A stretch of DNA of 64,000 bases from Candidatus Brachythrix odensensis (GTDB taxonomy: Bacteria > Chloroflexota > Anaerolineae > J036 > Brachytrichaceae): positions 433,154 through 497,153 of the forward strand of contig JADKDT010000026.1 in the NCBI GenBank assembly GCA_016714465.1, in the 5' to 3' direction. The position numbers and the translations under genes were made by a program. The first letter of the stretch is position 1; each line of letters begins with the position of its first letter. The notes beneath the pieces were generated by a model that did no database searches, was not told the DNA's origin, and saw nothing but the letters and a program-made list of their open reading frames with translations. This document shows, one piece after another, positions 8,856-17,034 of the stretch.

Positions 8856-11804
8856 TTACCTTCCGGCGGCAGCGCTTGTCCGGCTCGCCGATGTTCGCGC
8901 CAGTTGGACGCGCCAGAGCACGATCAGGGTAATGACGGCCGTCACGACCGCGATGCCGGTCGCAATTGCCCAGCCTGATCCGGCCAGCGTGGCGGTGGGC
9001 GCCAGCAGGCCGAATGCGACGTAGATCGCCCAGCCCGCCGTCCAACTCCACAACGTATTCCTGGCAATCAGCGCCTCGGGGGCAGCCGGTGAGCGCAGCC
9101 GCCAAAGCAGGGCCGCGGCGAGCGCTAGCCCCGACAGAATCATCAGAGTCAGGCCGAATCCGGCCAGAAGCGTGCTGCGAGCGGGCGGGGCGGGCGGTGG
9201 TGTCGCGGTCGGGCGCGGCGGCAGGGCGGTCTCGGTCGGGCGTGGCGTAACGGTCGGAGGCGGCTCGCTGGTGATGGTCGGGAAGGGCGTTGGGCGAGAG
9301 ACGACGACTTCCCCCGCCGCGTCGCTGATGTTGGCTTCGATGAGATCCGACTGGCGCGCCGTGTCCGTCCGCGCGCTGATCTGGAGCTTGCCCTTGCGTT
9401 CGAAGGTGATGTTTGTCTCGGCGAAGCCATTCCGCGACGCCACCCGCCGTTCCTGCGGCTCGCGCACGCCCTCGGTCGGATAGGCCAGAATAAACTGCAC
9501 GGGTGTGCCGTCCGGAATGACCCGGCCATTCCGATCAACAATGGGTCCCGCCCGCACGCGGAGGGTGTCATTCAGGCGCGGCGACAGGGGGGCCGGCGTT
9601 CCAACGGTCCGAGTCGAGGCGTCGGTCGCGCCGAGCGGGACGAGCGGGATGATCTGTTTGGGGTCGGCCTGAGTCTGCTCGGCCATCGAATAGCTGATGG
9701 CCGGGACCGAGACCGGGGATGCGCCCTGGCCATATTCGCCATACAGCGCCCGCACGGCGGCCTCCAGGGCGGGTTGGGTGCGATGGTAGAGGGCGAAGTA
9801 GGCGGTGAGTTTGGTGACCTCGGTTGAGTCGAGGTGGTAGGGCGCGCCAAAGGCGAACACCACGATCTTCTTGTCGCGCAACGACTCCGCGCGCTGCGAC
9901 AGGAAGTCGCGGAAGATCTGGGCCGAGCTCGAAGCTCGGGGGTCGAAATCGATCATCGAGACGACGATCCAGTTGGCGGCGTCGATGGCCGCCAGCGCGC
10001 CCGGCACCCCGGGGCCGGGGGTTGCTGCGCCGGGCGCGGCTCTGAGTGTGCCGGTGACGGTGGGTTCGGCGGTCGGGGTGGCCGCCGGCCGGGCGGAGAG
10101 CGTGACCAGATCGCTGAAGGCAAACGCCTGCACCCGGGCCGGGTTGAGCTGATTGGTCGTGCGCGGGCCATACAGCCGGAGCGCGATATCGCGCAAGGCG
10201 CCGGTCGGGATGGCTGGATACGCAGCGCACTTTGCGCATTCGCGTAACTGGCGGTCGTCGGTCAGGAAGACGATGTTGTCGTTTGGACCGGGCGCGGCCG
10301 GGAGCGCGGATGGCAAATCGCGCAGGCCAGGCCAGAGCACCGTCACGCTTTCCTTTGCGATGCTGGCGGCCAGTTCCGTGTTCGGCTTGATCGCGGCAGC
10401 CACATCGGGATCCACGCTTGTCGCGGACGCGGGGAACTGGTCGCCATACAGCTTCAGCTTGAGGGCAAGAATCCTGACGACGGCGGCGTCCACATCGGTC
10501 GCGAATGCCGGATCGATGAGATAGCGCTCCTGAAACGACCGGATGGCGGCCTTGATGTTTTCGCGTTGTTCAGTCCAGGAATTGGTCTGGCCAAAGGCGC
10601 CCAGGGTCAGCACATCGTTCCCGGCCCGAAAGGCGTTCTGGGTGATGAGCCGCACGTTGAAAGGAGCATCGGGCGTCTCGTAGATACGCCGCACTGCGCG
10701 CGCGCCGAGCGCGTCGCTGAACGTCACGCCGCCGGCGGCGCGCCAGGCGGCGAGCTCTTTCTGCGACATAAACTCTTTCTGGGCCTGTTGATCCAGGCTG
10801 ATCGGATTTGTGACCGCGCGCGGATTCCCCTGCAGGCCGCGGAATCGGATATGGGACATGAGCAGCCCGTCCACGACGGCCCCCGAGTCGCTGTCCGGTT
10901 GCGTGACGGCAAAGAACGGCGCCAGTTCGGCCTGGCGCAATTGTTCCATCGAGCGCTGGACGGTGGGCGCTTCGTCCTCGGCATTTCGATCCGACGCGCC
11001 GAGACCGGGAAAGCGAGTGGCGACCACGGCCAGCCGGCCGTTGCTGCCGCTCTTGAGCCCTTTCGTCATGGCCGCCCCGAAGCGGCCCACCCAGTAGGGA
11101 TCGCCGCCGAATATCCGCGCGCCAGGATCGCCTGGCGAGCCGGACTTTGGCGCGTCGACGATGTCGAGCATCGGGCCAAATACCAGGTTGATGCCCAACC
11201 GAGTGAGCTCAGATCCCGCGGTCCTGCCGGCGGCCTCGGCCAATTCGGGCTTCCACGTCGCGCCCAGGGCCATTGCGCTTGGCAGGGGCGTGAGTCCCTG
11301 GGTGATCTCGGAATTGGGCCAGCCGTCGCCCTCCTGCCCGATGGCGATGAAGAGCGGGATGTAGTTGGACGGTTGGGCGGGCCTGGGTTGGCCAAGCGGG
11401 AGCGGGGTTGCCTGCTCGGGCGTCGCGGCGGCCGATCCGGGCTGAGTCGCCAGGGTCTGCAGGCGATTGGTGAGGGTCAGCACCTGACGCGGGCCCTCAG
11501 GTCCATTCACGAAGTTCTGGCGGGATGCCTTGAGCTGCACGCCCCCCACCTTGTAGTTCGCGATCAGATCGGCAATATCGGACGTGGCCGATGCGTCATC
11601 GCCTTCAAACTGGACCAGGAACAACTGCCCGACTTTCTGGGCCACCGACAGGTTGCGCAGCGCGATCTGGGCATTCCGCACGCTGGCCGGCGGGGGCGGG
11701 GTGGGCGACGGATTCTGGGCCGCGGCCAGGCCAGGTGACAACCCCAGCAGCGCCGCCAGAGCCGCGACCGCCAGCCGCCCGAATCGTTCAGTAACGCGCG
11801 ACAC
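8856..11804 (-). CDS. Exported GH3-like (beta-N-acetylhexosaminidase-type) protein, membrane-anchored
   Basis: A large protein of about 980 residues. The GTG at 11804 (VSRVTERFGRLA) puts the signal peptide at the N-terminus; an ATG at 11846 is the alternative. The first 370 residues resemble the GH3 barrel of NagZ-type enzymes: VAQKVGQLFLVQF, IGQEGDGW, LGINLVFGPMLDIVD and the nucleophile-region FSDAL. The substrate-binding lysine-histidine motif, normally KHFPGHG, reads TRFPGLG at about residue 265, so hydrolytic activity is doubtful. A second large domain, a beta-sandwich, a Pro/Thr-rich linker and two membrane helices follow. The likely role is binding or turnover of cell-envelope glycan outside the membrane. 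Confidence 0.75.
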   Translation of the reverse strand: MSRVTERFGRLAVAALAALLGLSPGLAAAQNPSPTPPPPASVRNAQIALRNLSVAQKVGQLFLVQFEGDDASATSDIADLIANYKVGGVQLKASRQNFVNGPEGPRQVLTLTNRLQTLATQPGSAAATPEQATPLPLGQPRPAQPSNYIPLFIAIGQEGDGWPNSEITQGLTPLPSAMALGATWKPELAEAAGRTAGSELTRLGINLVFGPMLDIVDAPKSGSPGDPGARIFGGDPYWVGRFGAAMTKGLKSGSNGRLAVVATRFPGLGASDRNAEDEAPTVQRSMEQLRQAELAPFFAVTQPDSDSGAVVDGLLMSHIRFRGLQGNPRAVTNPISLDQQAQKEFMSQKELAAWRAAGGVTFSDALGARAVRRIYETPDAPFNVRLITQNAFRAGNDVLTLGAFGQTNSWTEQRENIKAAIRSFQERYLIDPAFATDVDAAVVRILALKLKLYGDQFPASATSVDPDVAAAIKPNTELAASIAKESVTVLWPGLRDLPSALPAAPGPNDNIVFLTDDRQLRECAKCAAYPAIPTGALRDIALRLYGPRTTNQLNPARVQAFAFSDLVTLSARPAATPTAEPTVTGTLRAAPGAATPGPGVPGALAAIDAANWIVVSMIDFDPRASSSAQIFRDFLSQRAESLRDKKIVVFAFGAPYHLDSTEVTKLTAYFALYHRTQPALEAAVRALYGEYGQGASPVSVPAISYSMAEQTQADPKQIIPLVPLGATDASTRTVGTPAPLSPRLNDTLRVRAGPIVDRNGRVIPDGTPVQFILAYPTEGVREPQERRVASRNGFAETNITFERKGKLQISARTDTARQSDLIEANISDAAGEVVVSRPTPFPTITSEPPPTVTPRPTETALPPRPTATPPPAPPARSTLLAGFGLTLMILSGLALAAALLWRLRSPAAPEALIARNTLWSWTAGWAIYVAFGLLAPTATLAGSGWAIATGIAVVTAVITLIVLWRVQLARTSASRTSAAAGR

Positions 11805-12111
11805 TGGGATCGACCATCCTCGACCAGGCGTCCAGGCCGCCCGCAAAATTGCGCGCGTGCTTGAAGCCGAACGCCATCAGCAAACTGCAAACATTGGCGC
11901 TGCGCACGCCATGGTGGCAGATGATGACGTATTCGGCTGACTTGTCATAGCCGGCAGTCAGGCTGTAGATCTCGCCCATCGGCACGTTTTCCGCCTCGGG
12001 CAGGTGGACGAGGTTGAACTCCCAGGGTTCCCGCACGTCGATGAGGCGCGGCCGATCTGGCCGCGCGCGCAGCGTCGACCAATCTGCCGGGGAAACTTCC
12101 TGCAGCGCCAT
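11788..12111 (-). CDS. Rhodanese-like domain protein
   Basis: Single-domain sulfurtransferase-type protein of 107 residues. It has the family's LIDVREPWEFNLVHLPEAENVPMGEI segment and an active-site loop CHHGVRSANV with the catalytic Cys at about residue 75. ARNFAGGLDAWSRMVDP forms the C-terminal helix region. Single-domain rhodaneses carry persulfide sulfur, but many are of unknown partner. The stop overlaps the start region of the GH3-like gene by 17 bases, suggesting co-transcription, with no obvious functional link. The upstream 400 bases hold only repeats. Confidence 0.88.
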   Translation of the reverse strand: MALQEVSPADWSTLRARPDRPRLIDVREPWEFNLVHLPEAENVPMGEIYSLTAGYDKSAEYVIICHHGVRSANVCSLLMAFGFKHARNFAGGLDAWSRMVDPSVARY

Positions 12112-12518
12112 GGGAGAACACTATACCAATCGGCCCAGCCCATTGAGGTGTGGAATGGCGGTTTGTAGGTTCATTCCAAGCTTCGTCAGGAAACACCTAT
12201 CCGGAGAGGATATTCCCGCCTCGCCTGCTGCGGGCCAAGCCGGGCTGTTGACAAAGGCCCCTGCTGTCCGGAGCGAAGCGGATCCCTGGGTGCCATGGGC
12301 ACCGGCTGGATCCGCAGGTCCGCAGGGACTTTACCTGGCTCGACCTTTAGCCCGCGAATCGATTCGCGGGCGCTCCCGGCGCAGAATCTGGCTCAGCGTT
12401 CCGGGGTTTTCGCCCCTCACCCGGCGCTGCGGCGCTGGCGCGCCTTTGCGCCGCCCTCTCCCGCTGGGAGCGGTTAACAATTGTAGAGACGCGCCATGGC
12501 GCGTCTCTACTTCGATCG
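12112..12518. repeat. Intergenic repeat island with several palindromes
   Basis: No gene is supported in these 407 bases. They contain a perfect 20-base palindrome (CCCGCGAATC joined to its complement, 12351-12370). A CCCTCACCCGGCG / CCCTCTCCCGCTGGGAG stretch at about 12416-12470 resembles intergenic elements seen in many bacterial genomes. A 28-base perfect palindrome (12483-12510) reads GTAGAGACGCGCC followed by its complement. The last lies 9 bases after the PHP gene stop and could end that transcript. Palindromes of the GTAGAGACG type are, from memory, frequent in cyanobacteria and Chloroflexota. Confidence 0.6.
12483..12510 (-). terminator. Perfect 28-base palindrome after the PHP phosphatase gene
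   Basis: GTAGAGACGCGCC is followed directly by its reverse complement around a central AT. The RNA would form a long stem with a minimal loop immediately downstream of the stop at 12519 on the minus strand. There is no T-run, so terminator function is inferred from position. Confidence 0.5.
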
Positions 12519-13328
12519 TCACACCTCCGGAATATCCACCAGCCTCGGCACCCGCCGCTCAAACGTTGCCACCTGGGTGAAGCCCGCCTCGCGGGCGAGG
12601 CGCAGGGCGGTCTGAATATGCGCGCCCGTAGTCGCGGGCCGGTGCGAATCGGACCCCACGGTCAAGATCTTCCCGCCTTCTTCGCGGAACCAGCGCACCA
12701 CGATCCCGGGCGGATTCGGGTGGGCCTTGTTGCGCCAGAGCGGGTTTGTGTTGATCTCGATGCCCTTGCCGCGCGAGGCCAGCATGCGTAAGGCGGGTCG
12801 CAGCAGATCCTCATACTCGGCGATGTCGTAGGCGTCGCCATAGACCGTGTGCCCGTAGCGGGCCGGATAGTCGATGTGGGACATGACGTCGAAGTCGCCG
12901 TCACGGGCCAGGTCGAGCAGCTCGCCGAAATACATCCGAAATGACGCGCGCCAGTCGCCGAACTTGGTGAAGAAGTCGCGCAGAAAAGCGTTGTGCTGGC
13001 CATCGACCCAATGCAGCGAGCCGAGCACGAAATCCCAGGGGTGGCTGGCCAGCACCGCGCCCGCCTCGCGCGGGTAACGATGCGGCTCGGAGATCTCGAT
13101 CCCGGCCAGGATCTTCAGGCGCCCGTCAAAGGCGGCCCGGCAGCGCTCGAGCTCGCGCATGTAATCCGCGTGCTGGAAGTAGAACGAGGTGGGATCGCCA
13201 GGGTTGTAGTCTTCGTGTTCGGTGAACGCGACCTCGCTCAATCCAAGCGAAATGGCGGCCTCGCACTGGGCTTCCATTTCGGCGTCGCTGTCCTGGGAAA
13301 ACCGGGTGTGAATGTGATAGTCGATCAT
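12519..13328 (-). CDS. Histidinol-phosphatase-type PHP phosphoesterase (HisJ family)
   Basis: Metal-dependent phosphoesterase of 269 residues. PHP motifs are in order: DYHIHTRFSQDSDAE at the N-terminus (metal ligands His5 and His7), FTEHEDY, GIEIS, GSLHWVDG, DVMSHIDYPARYG, and the C-terminal GSDSHRP carrying the last Asp and His. This set fits the HisJ/YtvP subfamily that removes phosphate from histidinol phosphate in histidine biosynthesis. No his genes are nearby, so the physiological substrate remains inference. It is transcribed on its own on the minus strand, with a palindromic terminator-like element 9 bases after the stop. Confidence 0.82.
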   Translation of the reverse strand: MIDYHIHTRFSQDSDAEMEAQCEAAISLGLSEVAFTEHEDYNPGDPTSFYFQHADYMRELERCRAAFDGRLKILAGIEISEPHRYPREAGAVLASHPWDFVLGSLHWVDGQHNAFLRDFFTKFGDWRASFRMYFGELLDLARDGDFDVMSHIDYPARYGHTVYGDAYDIAEYEDLLRPALRMLASRGKGIEINTNPLWRNKAHPNPPGIVVRWFREEGGKILTVGSDSHRPATTGAHIQTALRLAREAGFTQVATFERRVPRLVDIPEV

Positions 13329-13389
13329 GACGGGTAGCGAGGATAGCGCACTATTGCCGTACTACTCGGCCAAGACCTCAATCCGCGCT

Positions 13390-13478
13390 AATCTGCGTCA
13401 ATCTGCGGATCGATCTGTTCCATTCCCGCTCGGCTCGTCACGGGTGCGGCAGGTTCTGTCCGCAGATTTACGCAGATT
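13390..13478. repeat. CGCAGATT-type inverted repeat
   Basis: AATCTGCGTCAATCTGCGGA at 13390-13409 is matched by TCCGCAGATTTACGCAGATT at 13459-13478 on the opposite strand with one mismatch. The repeat unit CGCAGATT also occurs at 43985-44015 and 60588-60676. It lies between the PHP and PolX genes, in a 209-base gap without a gene. Confidence 0.65.
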
Positions 13479-13537
13479 GGGCAGCTGGTTCTGGTTGGCA
13501 GCGGGGCGCGCGGCACCGGGCCTAAGCAGCTACGCTA

Positions 13538-15277
13538 TTATTGAGTTCGCCTTTCGCGTGCCCAGTCGAGGACCTTCTTCAAGGGCCAGGTATTGACGAC
13601 CCGATCCGGCGTCACCCAGGCCCGCCGCGCGGTCAGCACGCCATACGCCATGTTAGCCAGCATCGCCGGGCTGTGGGCGTCAGTGCTGATGGTCAGCAGA
13701 CAGCCCAGCTCGGCTGCCCGGCGGGCATGGGTGTCGTTCAGGTCGAGGCGCTCCGGGTTGGCGTTGATCTCCAGCGCGACGCGGGCTTTGGCCGCGCCGA
13801 CGAATAAGGCTTCCCAGTCATAGTCGGCCGGCTCGCGCGCGTTGATCTGGCGGCCGGACGGGTGCCCCAGGATGTGCACGTTGGGATTGCCGATTGCCCG
13901 GAGGGCCCGGGCGGTGATCCGTTCGCGGGCCTGGCTGAGCGAGGTGTGGACGGAGGCCTGAACGAGATCGCAGGCTGCCAAAGCCTCGTCGGGCAGATCG
14001 AGCGCGCCATCGCTCAGCACCTCGCATTCAACGCCCTGCAGCACCCGAAACCGGCCGCCGAGGTCGCGGTTGACCCGGTCGATCTCGGCCCGTTGGGCGA
14101 TCAGCCGCTCAGGGGTCAGCCCGTTGGCAATCCCGAGGCTGCGCGAGTGGTCGGTGATGAGGATGTATTCGTAGCCCAGCGCCAGGGCGGCCTGAGCCAT
14201 CCCCATCACATCGACCTCGCCATCGCTCCAGGTGGTGTGCATCTGCAGGTCGCCGCGCAGGGCTTTGGCGGTGACGAGCTTGGGCAGCCGGTTCGCGCCG
14301 AGGGCGGCGGCCTCGATCTCGCCCCGGTCTTCGCGCAGCTCGGGCGGGATCCAGGCCAGGCCGAGCCGGGCGTAGAGCCCCTCTTCGGTGTCAAACGGGA
14401 TGAGCTCGCCGCCTTCGGGCGTAACGCCATATTCATTCAGCGACAGGCCTTGCTGCTGGGCGATGGCGCGCACGCGGATGTTGTGGGCCTGGCTGCCGGT
14501 GAAGTACTGCAGGGTGGCCCCCCAGTGGCGGGGGTCGACCGCGCGCAGATCTACTTGCAGATTGTCCGTTGTGCGGATCGAGGACTTGGTCGGGCCGGCG
14601 CCAAGAACCTCGGCCACCAGCGGCAGGGCGCGGAAGGCCGCCCCGACGGTGGCAGGCTCGGTGGTGGCGACGACGATGTCGATATCGCCGATGGTCTCGC
14701 GCCCGCGGCGCAGCGAGCCGGCGTAGTCGATCTTTGCCACCCCGGGGACGTCCCGGAGCGCCTCGACGATGGCCCGCGCCACTGGCAAGGCGTCTCCCAG
14801 GCGCACCCGGCCGGTCGCGCGCCGGCGCAGCGAGGCGATGCCGGCCAGGATGCGCTGTTCGGTCTTCTCACCCATCTTGGGCAGATCGCGCAATTTGCCG
14901 GCCTGGGCGGCGGCCTCGAGCGCATCGAGATCGGTCACGCCCAGGGTCTCCCAGATCAGTTTGACCCGCTTGGGGCCGAGGTCGGGCACGTCGAGCAGGG
15001 CGGCCACCCCGTCGGGAACCTTCGCCCGCAGGCGTTCGAAATAGTCGAGCTTTCCGGTCCGCATCAACTCGTCGATCTTCTTGGCGATTTCCTTGCCGAT
15101 CCCGGGGACGCCGTCGAGTGCACCGGCCTGCCAGACATCGCGCATGGGGCGGGGGAAGTTGTCGATGATTTCGGCGACGTTGCGATACGCCCTGATCTTG
15201 AAGGCGTTTTCGCCGAGGATGTCCTCGCGGCCGGCGATATCGGCGAACAGGGCGGCCAATTGGGTGTTGGTCAGCAT
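13538..15277 (-). CDS. polX: DNA polymerase X with C-terminal PHP 3'-5' exonuclease domain
   Basis: Bacterial/archaeal PolX, a gap-filling repair polymerase of 579 residues starting at the ATG at 15277 (MLTNTQLAALFADIA). The longer frame to 15361 would run over the start of the divergent gene. The helix-hairpin-helix lyase-like N-terminus (GVPGIGKEIAKKIDEL, VPDLGPKRVKLIWETLG) precedes the polymerase palm. The palm has SLRRGRETIGDIDIVV, whose GDIDIV carries the catalytic aspartates. The C-terminal PHP domain has LQMHTTWSDGE, LITDHSRSL, GVECEVLSDG, HILGHPSGR and STDAHS, so the exonuclease site looks intact. It acts in base excision or gap repair. Its start is 25 to 49 bases from the start of the divergent PHP gene. 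Confidence 0.93.
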   Translation of the reverse strand: MLTNTQLAALFADIAGREDILGENAFKIRAYRNVAEIIDNFPRPMRDVWQAGALDGVPGIGKEIAKKIDELMRTGKLDYFERLRAKVPDGVAALLDVPDLGPKRVKLIWETLGVTDLDALEAAAQAGKLRDLPKMGEKTEQRILAGIASLRRRATGRVRLGDALPVARAIVEALRDVPGVAKIDYAGSLRRGRETIGDIDIVVATTEPATVGAAFRALPLVAEVLGAGPTKSSIRTTDNLQVDLRAVDPRHWGATLQYFTGSQAHNIRVRAIAQQQGLSLNEYGVTPEGGELIPFDTEEGLYARLGLAWIPPELREDRGEIEAAALGANRLPKLVTAKALRGDLQMHTTWSDGEVDVMGMAQAALALGYEYILITDHSRSLGIANGLTPERLIAQRAEIDRVNRDLGGRFRVLQGVECEVLSDGALDLPDEALAACDLVQASVHTSLSQARERITARALRAIGNPNVHILGHPSGRQINAREPADYDWEALFVGAAKARVALEINANPERLDLNDTHARRAAELGCLLTISTDAHSPAMLANMAYGVLTARRAWVTPDRVVNTWPLKKVLDWARERRTQ

Positions 15278-15326
15278 GGGCGAAGGGTAGCATTGATCGT
15301 GCATGCCGGGGCGTAGAATCGGCGGC

Positions 15327-16376
15327 GTGATTGAAGTCGTCGCCAACCTGCATATGCACACGCCGTATTCAGATGGCGAGTGGTATCACGCAGACATCGC
15401 CGCGGCCGCCCAACGCACGGGGGTTGAGGTCATCGTCGTGACCGACCACAACGTGCTCGTGGGCGGGATTGACGGCTATATCGGCCGCACGCTGGTCCTG
15501 ACCGGCGAGGAAGTCCACGACCCGCTGCGCCACCCCCAGGCCAACCATTGCCTGGTCTATGGGACCAGCGAAGAATTAGCCCTCCTGGCCCCCCAGCCAC
15601 AGGCGCTGATCGACGCGGTCAACGCGCGGGGGGGGATGGCGTTTCTCGCCCATCCGTTTGAGGTGGCCAGCCCGATCAGCATGGACGCGATCGCCATCCC
15701 GTGGGACGACTGGCGGGTCAAGCGCTTCCGTGGGATCGAGTTGTGGAACTGCATGTCCGACTTCAAGGCCAGCCTGCGAAACTGGCCCTTGGCCGTGTTC
15801 TATGCGTTCTTTCCGTCCTGGGCGATCCGCGGCCCGTTTGGGCAGACCGTCCGGAAATGGGACGAGCTACTCGCCAGCGGCCAGAAGGTCGTGGCGATCG
15901 GGAATGCCGACGGGCATGGCACCCCCTATCACCTCGGTCCCATCACGCGTCCGGTCCTGGCGTACGAATATCTCTTTCGTTGCGTCAATACGCATGTGCT
16001 CTTGCCGAAGCCCTTCAGCGGTAATGTCGCCGCCGATCGCAAGATGTTCTTTGAGGCCGTAGGCGAGGGCCGCTGCTTCGTCGGCTACGACCGGCCGGCC
16101 TCAACCCGCGGATTCTCGTTTACGGCCAAAAGCGGAGCGGCAGTCGCGACGATGGGCGAAACTTTGGTACGGGGCGGCGCGACCCAATTCAGAATCGAGG
16201 CCCCAGCCCCGGCCCAGTTGCGGCTGCTGCGGGATGGCAAGGTGATCGCCCGCCAGACCGGGCGCGTCCTCCAATGGATGGACACCGCCCCAGGCGTCTA
16301 TCGGGCCGAGGCCAGCCGTTTCTACCGGTGGGCGAACCGGCCGTGGATCTTCACGAATCCAATCTACGTTCGCTAG
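15327..16376 (+). CDS. PHP-domain metal-dependent phosphoesterase
   Basis: About 349 residues from the GTG at 15327; an ATG at 15303 is the alternative. PHP motifs visible are NLHMHTPYSDGEW, VTDHNVLVGG, TGEEVHD, AHPFEV and the C-terminal IGNADGHGTP. The last carries the usual Asp-x-His metal pair. After residue 260 a small beta-rich domain follows (AATMGETLVRGGATQFRIEAP, then LRLLRDGKVIARQTG), as in PHP proteins with a C-terminal Ig-like or carbohydrate-related appendage. The substrate is unknown. It is divergent from PolX, and the two share a very short intergenic region. A strong hairpin follows the stop. Confidence 0.78.
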   Translation: MIEVVANLHMHTPYSDGEWYHADIAAAAQRTGVEVIVVTDHNVLVGGIDGYIGRTLVLTGEEVHDPLRHPQANHCLVYGTSEELALLAPQPQALIDAVNARGGMAFLAHPFEVASPISMDAIAIPWDDWRVKRFRGIELWNCMSDFKASLRNWPLAVFYAFFPSWAIRGPFGQTVRKWDELLASGQKVVAIGNADGHGTPYHLGPITRPVLAYEYLFRCVNTHVLLPKPFSGNVAADRKMFFEAVGEGRCFVGYDRPASTRGFSFTAKSGAAVATMGETLVRGGATQFRIEAPAPAQLRLLRDGKVIARQTGRVLQWMDTAPGVYRAEASRFYRWANRPWIFTNPIYVR

Positions 16377-16382
16377 GTTGTT

Positions 16383-16425
16383 GGAATCGTCATCCCCCTG
16401 GCGGAGCCAGGGGGATGACGATTCC
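16383..16425. terminator. Perfect 20-base-pair hairpin between convergent genes
   Basis: GGAATCGTCATCCCCCTGGC pairs perfectly with the sequence after the loop GGA. It separates the PHP gene (stop 16376, plus strand) from RidA (stop 16440, minus strand). The symmetric position fits a bidirectional terminator, although no T-run follows. Confidence 0.65.
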
Positions 16426-16439
16426 AGGGACCTGGTGGG

Positions 16440-16823
16440 CTAGGCGAGGGCGATGCACTCGATCTCGACGAGCACGTTGCGAGGCAGGCGAGCGACCTCA
16501 ACGGTGGACCGCGCGGGCGCGGGCGCCGGGAAGTAGGTCGCATAGATCGCGTTCATGGCCGCAAAATCGCTCATGCTCTGCAAGAAAACCGTCGTCTTGA
16601 GCACCTTGGCCATCGACGCGCCTGCGGCCTCGACCACGGCCGTCAGGTTCTTCAGGACGCGGTGGGTCTGCTCGTCAATTCCGCCCTCGACGACGTTGCC
16701 GGTCGCCGGATCAAGCGGAATCTGGCCGGAGCAGAAAACGAACCCCGGCGCGACTATGGCTTGAGAGTAAGGCCCAATCGCCTGGGGCGCGGCCTCGGTT
16801 CGAACTTGGATTCTTGTGGACAT
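16440..16823 (-). CDS. ridA: RidA family reactive intermediate deaminase
   Basis: Cytoplasmic trimeric protein of 127 residues that hydrolyses reactive enamine/imine intermediates from PLP enzymes. Family features are IGPYSQAIVAPGFVFCSGQIPLDP at the N-terminus, EQTHRVLKNLTAVVEAAGAS in the middle, and the C-terminal PARSTVEVARLPRNVLVEIECIA. The PARSTVEVARLP loop holds the active-site arginine. The start at 16823 (MSTRIQVRTEAAP) fits the family; the open frame extends further but loses family character. A 42-residue membrane protein lies just upstream on the same strand. Confidence 0.93.
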   Translation of the reverse strand: MSTRIQVRTEAAPQAIGPYSQAIVAPGFVFCSGQIPLDPATGNVVEGGIDEQTHRVLKNLTAVVEAAGASMAKVLKTTVFLQSMSDFAAMNAIYATYFPAPAPARSTVEVARLPRNVLVEIECIALA

Positions 16824-16834
16824 ATGGATACCTA

Positions 16835-16963
16835 TCACGGAACGCGGCTGAACGAGACGACAGAAGCAGTGATCATGCTCACGATCATCGTCGCTACGAT
16901 GAGCAAACTGATGATGGACCACAGGGTTCGGCTGCGCCGGCGGCGCTGTGGGGAGGGACTCAT
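16835..16963 (-). CDS. Small single-span membrane protein, 42 residues
   Basis: This frame reads from the ATG at 16963 to a TGA at 16835-16837, 11 bases before the RidA start. It has a strongly basic N-terminus (MSPSPQRRRRSRTLW), one hydrophobic stretch (SIISLLIVATMIVSMITASVV) and a short tail. The positive-inside pattern suggests an N-in single-pass membrane peptide. Co-directional placement just ahead of RidA suggests co-transcription. No family is recognised; coding status rests on composition and spacing only. Confidence 0.45.
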   Translation of the reverse strand: MSPSPQRRRRSRTLWSIISLLIVATMIVSMITASVVSFSRVP

Positions 16964-17034
16964 GACCGGCATTGTATCCGCTTCTCCCCCGTCTCGATTG
17001 ATTCATACAGATTCGCTAGATAGACAAGCCTAGA

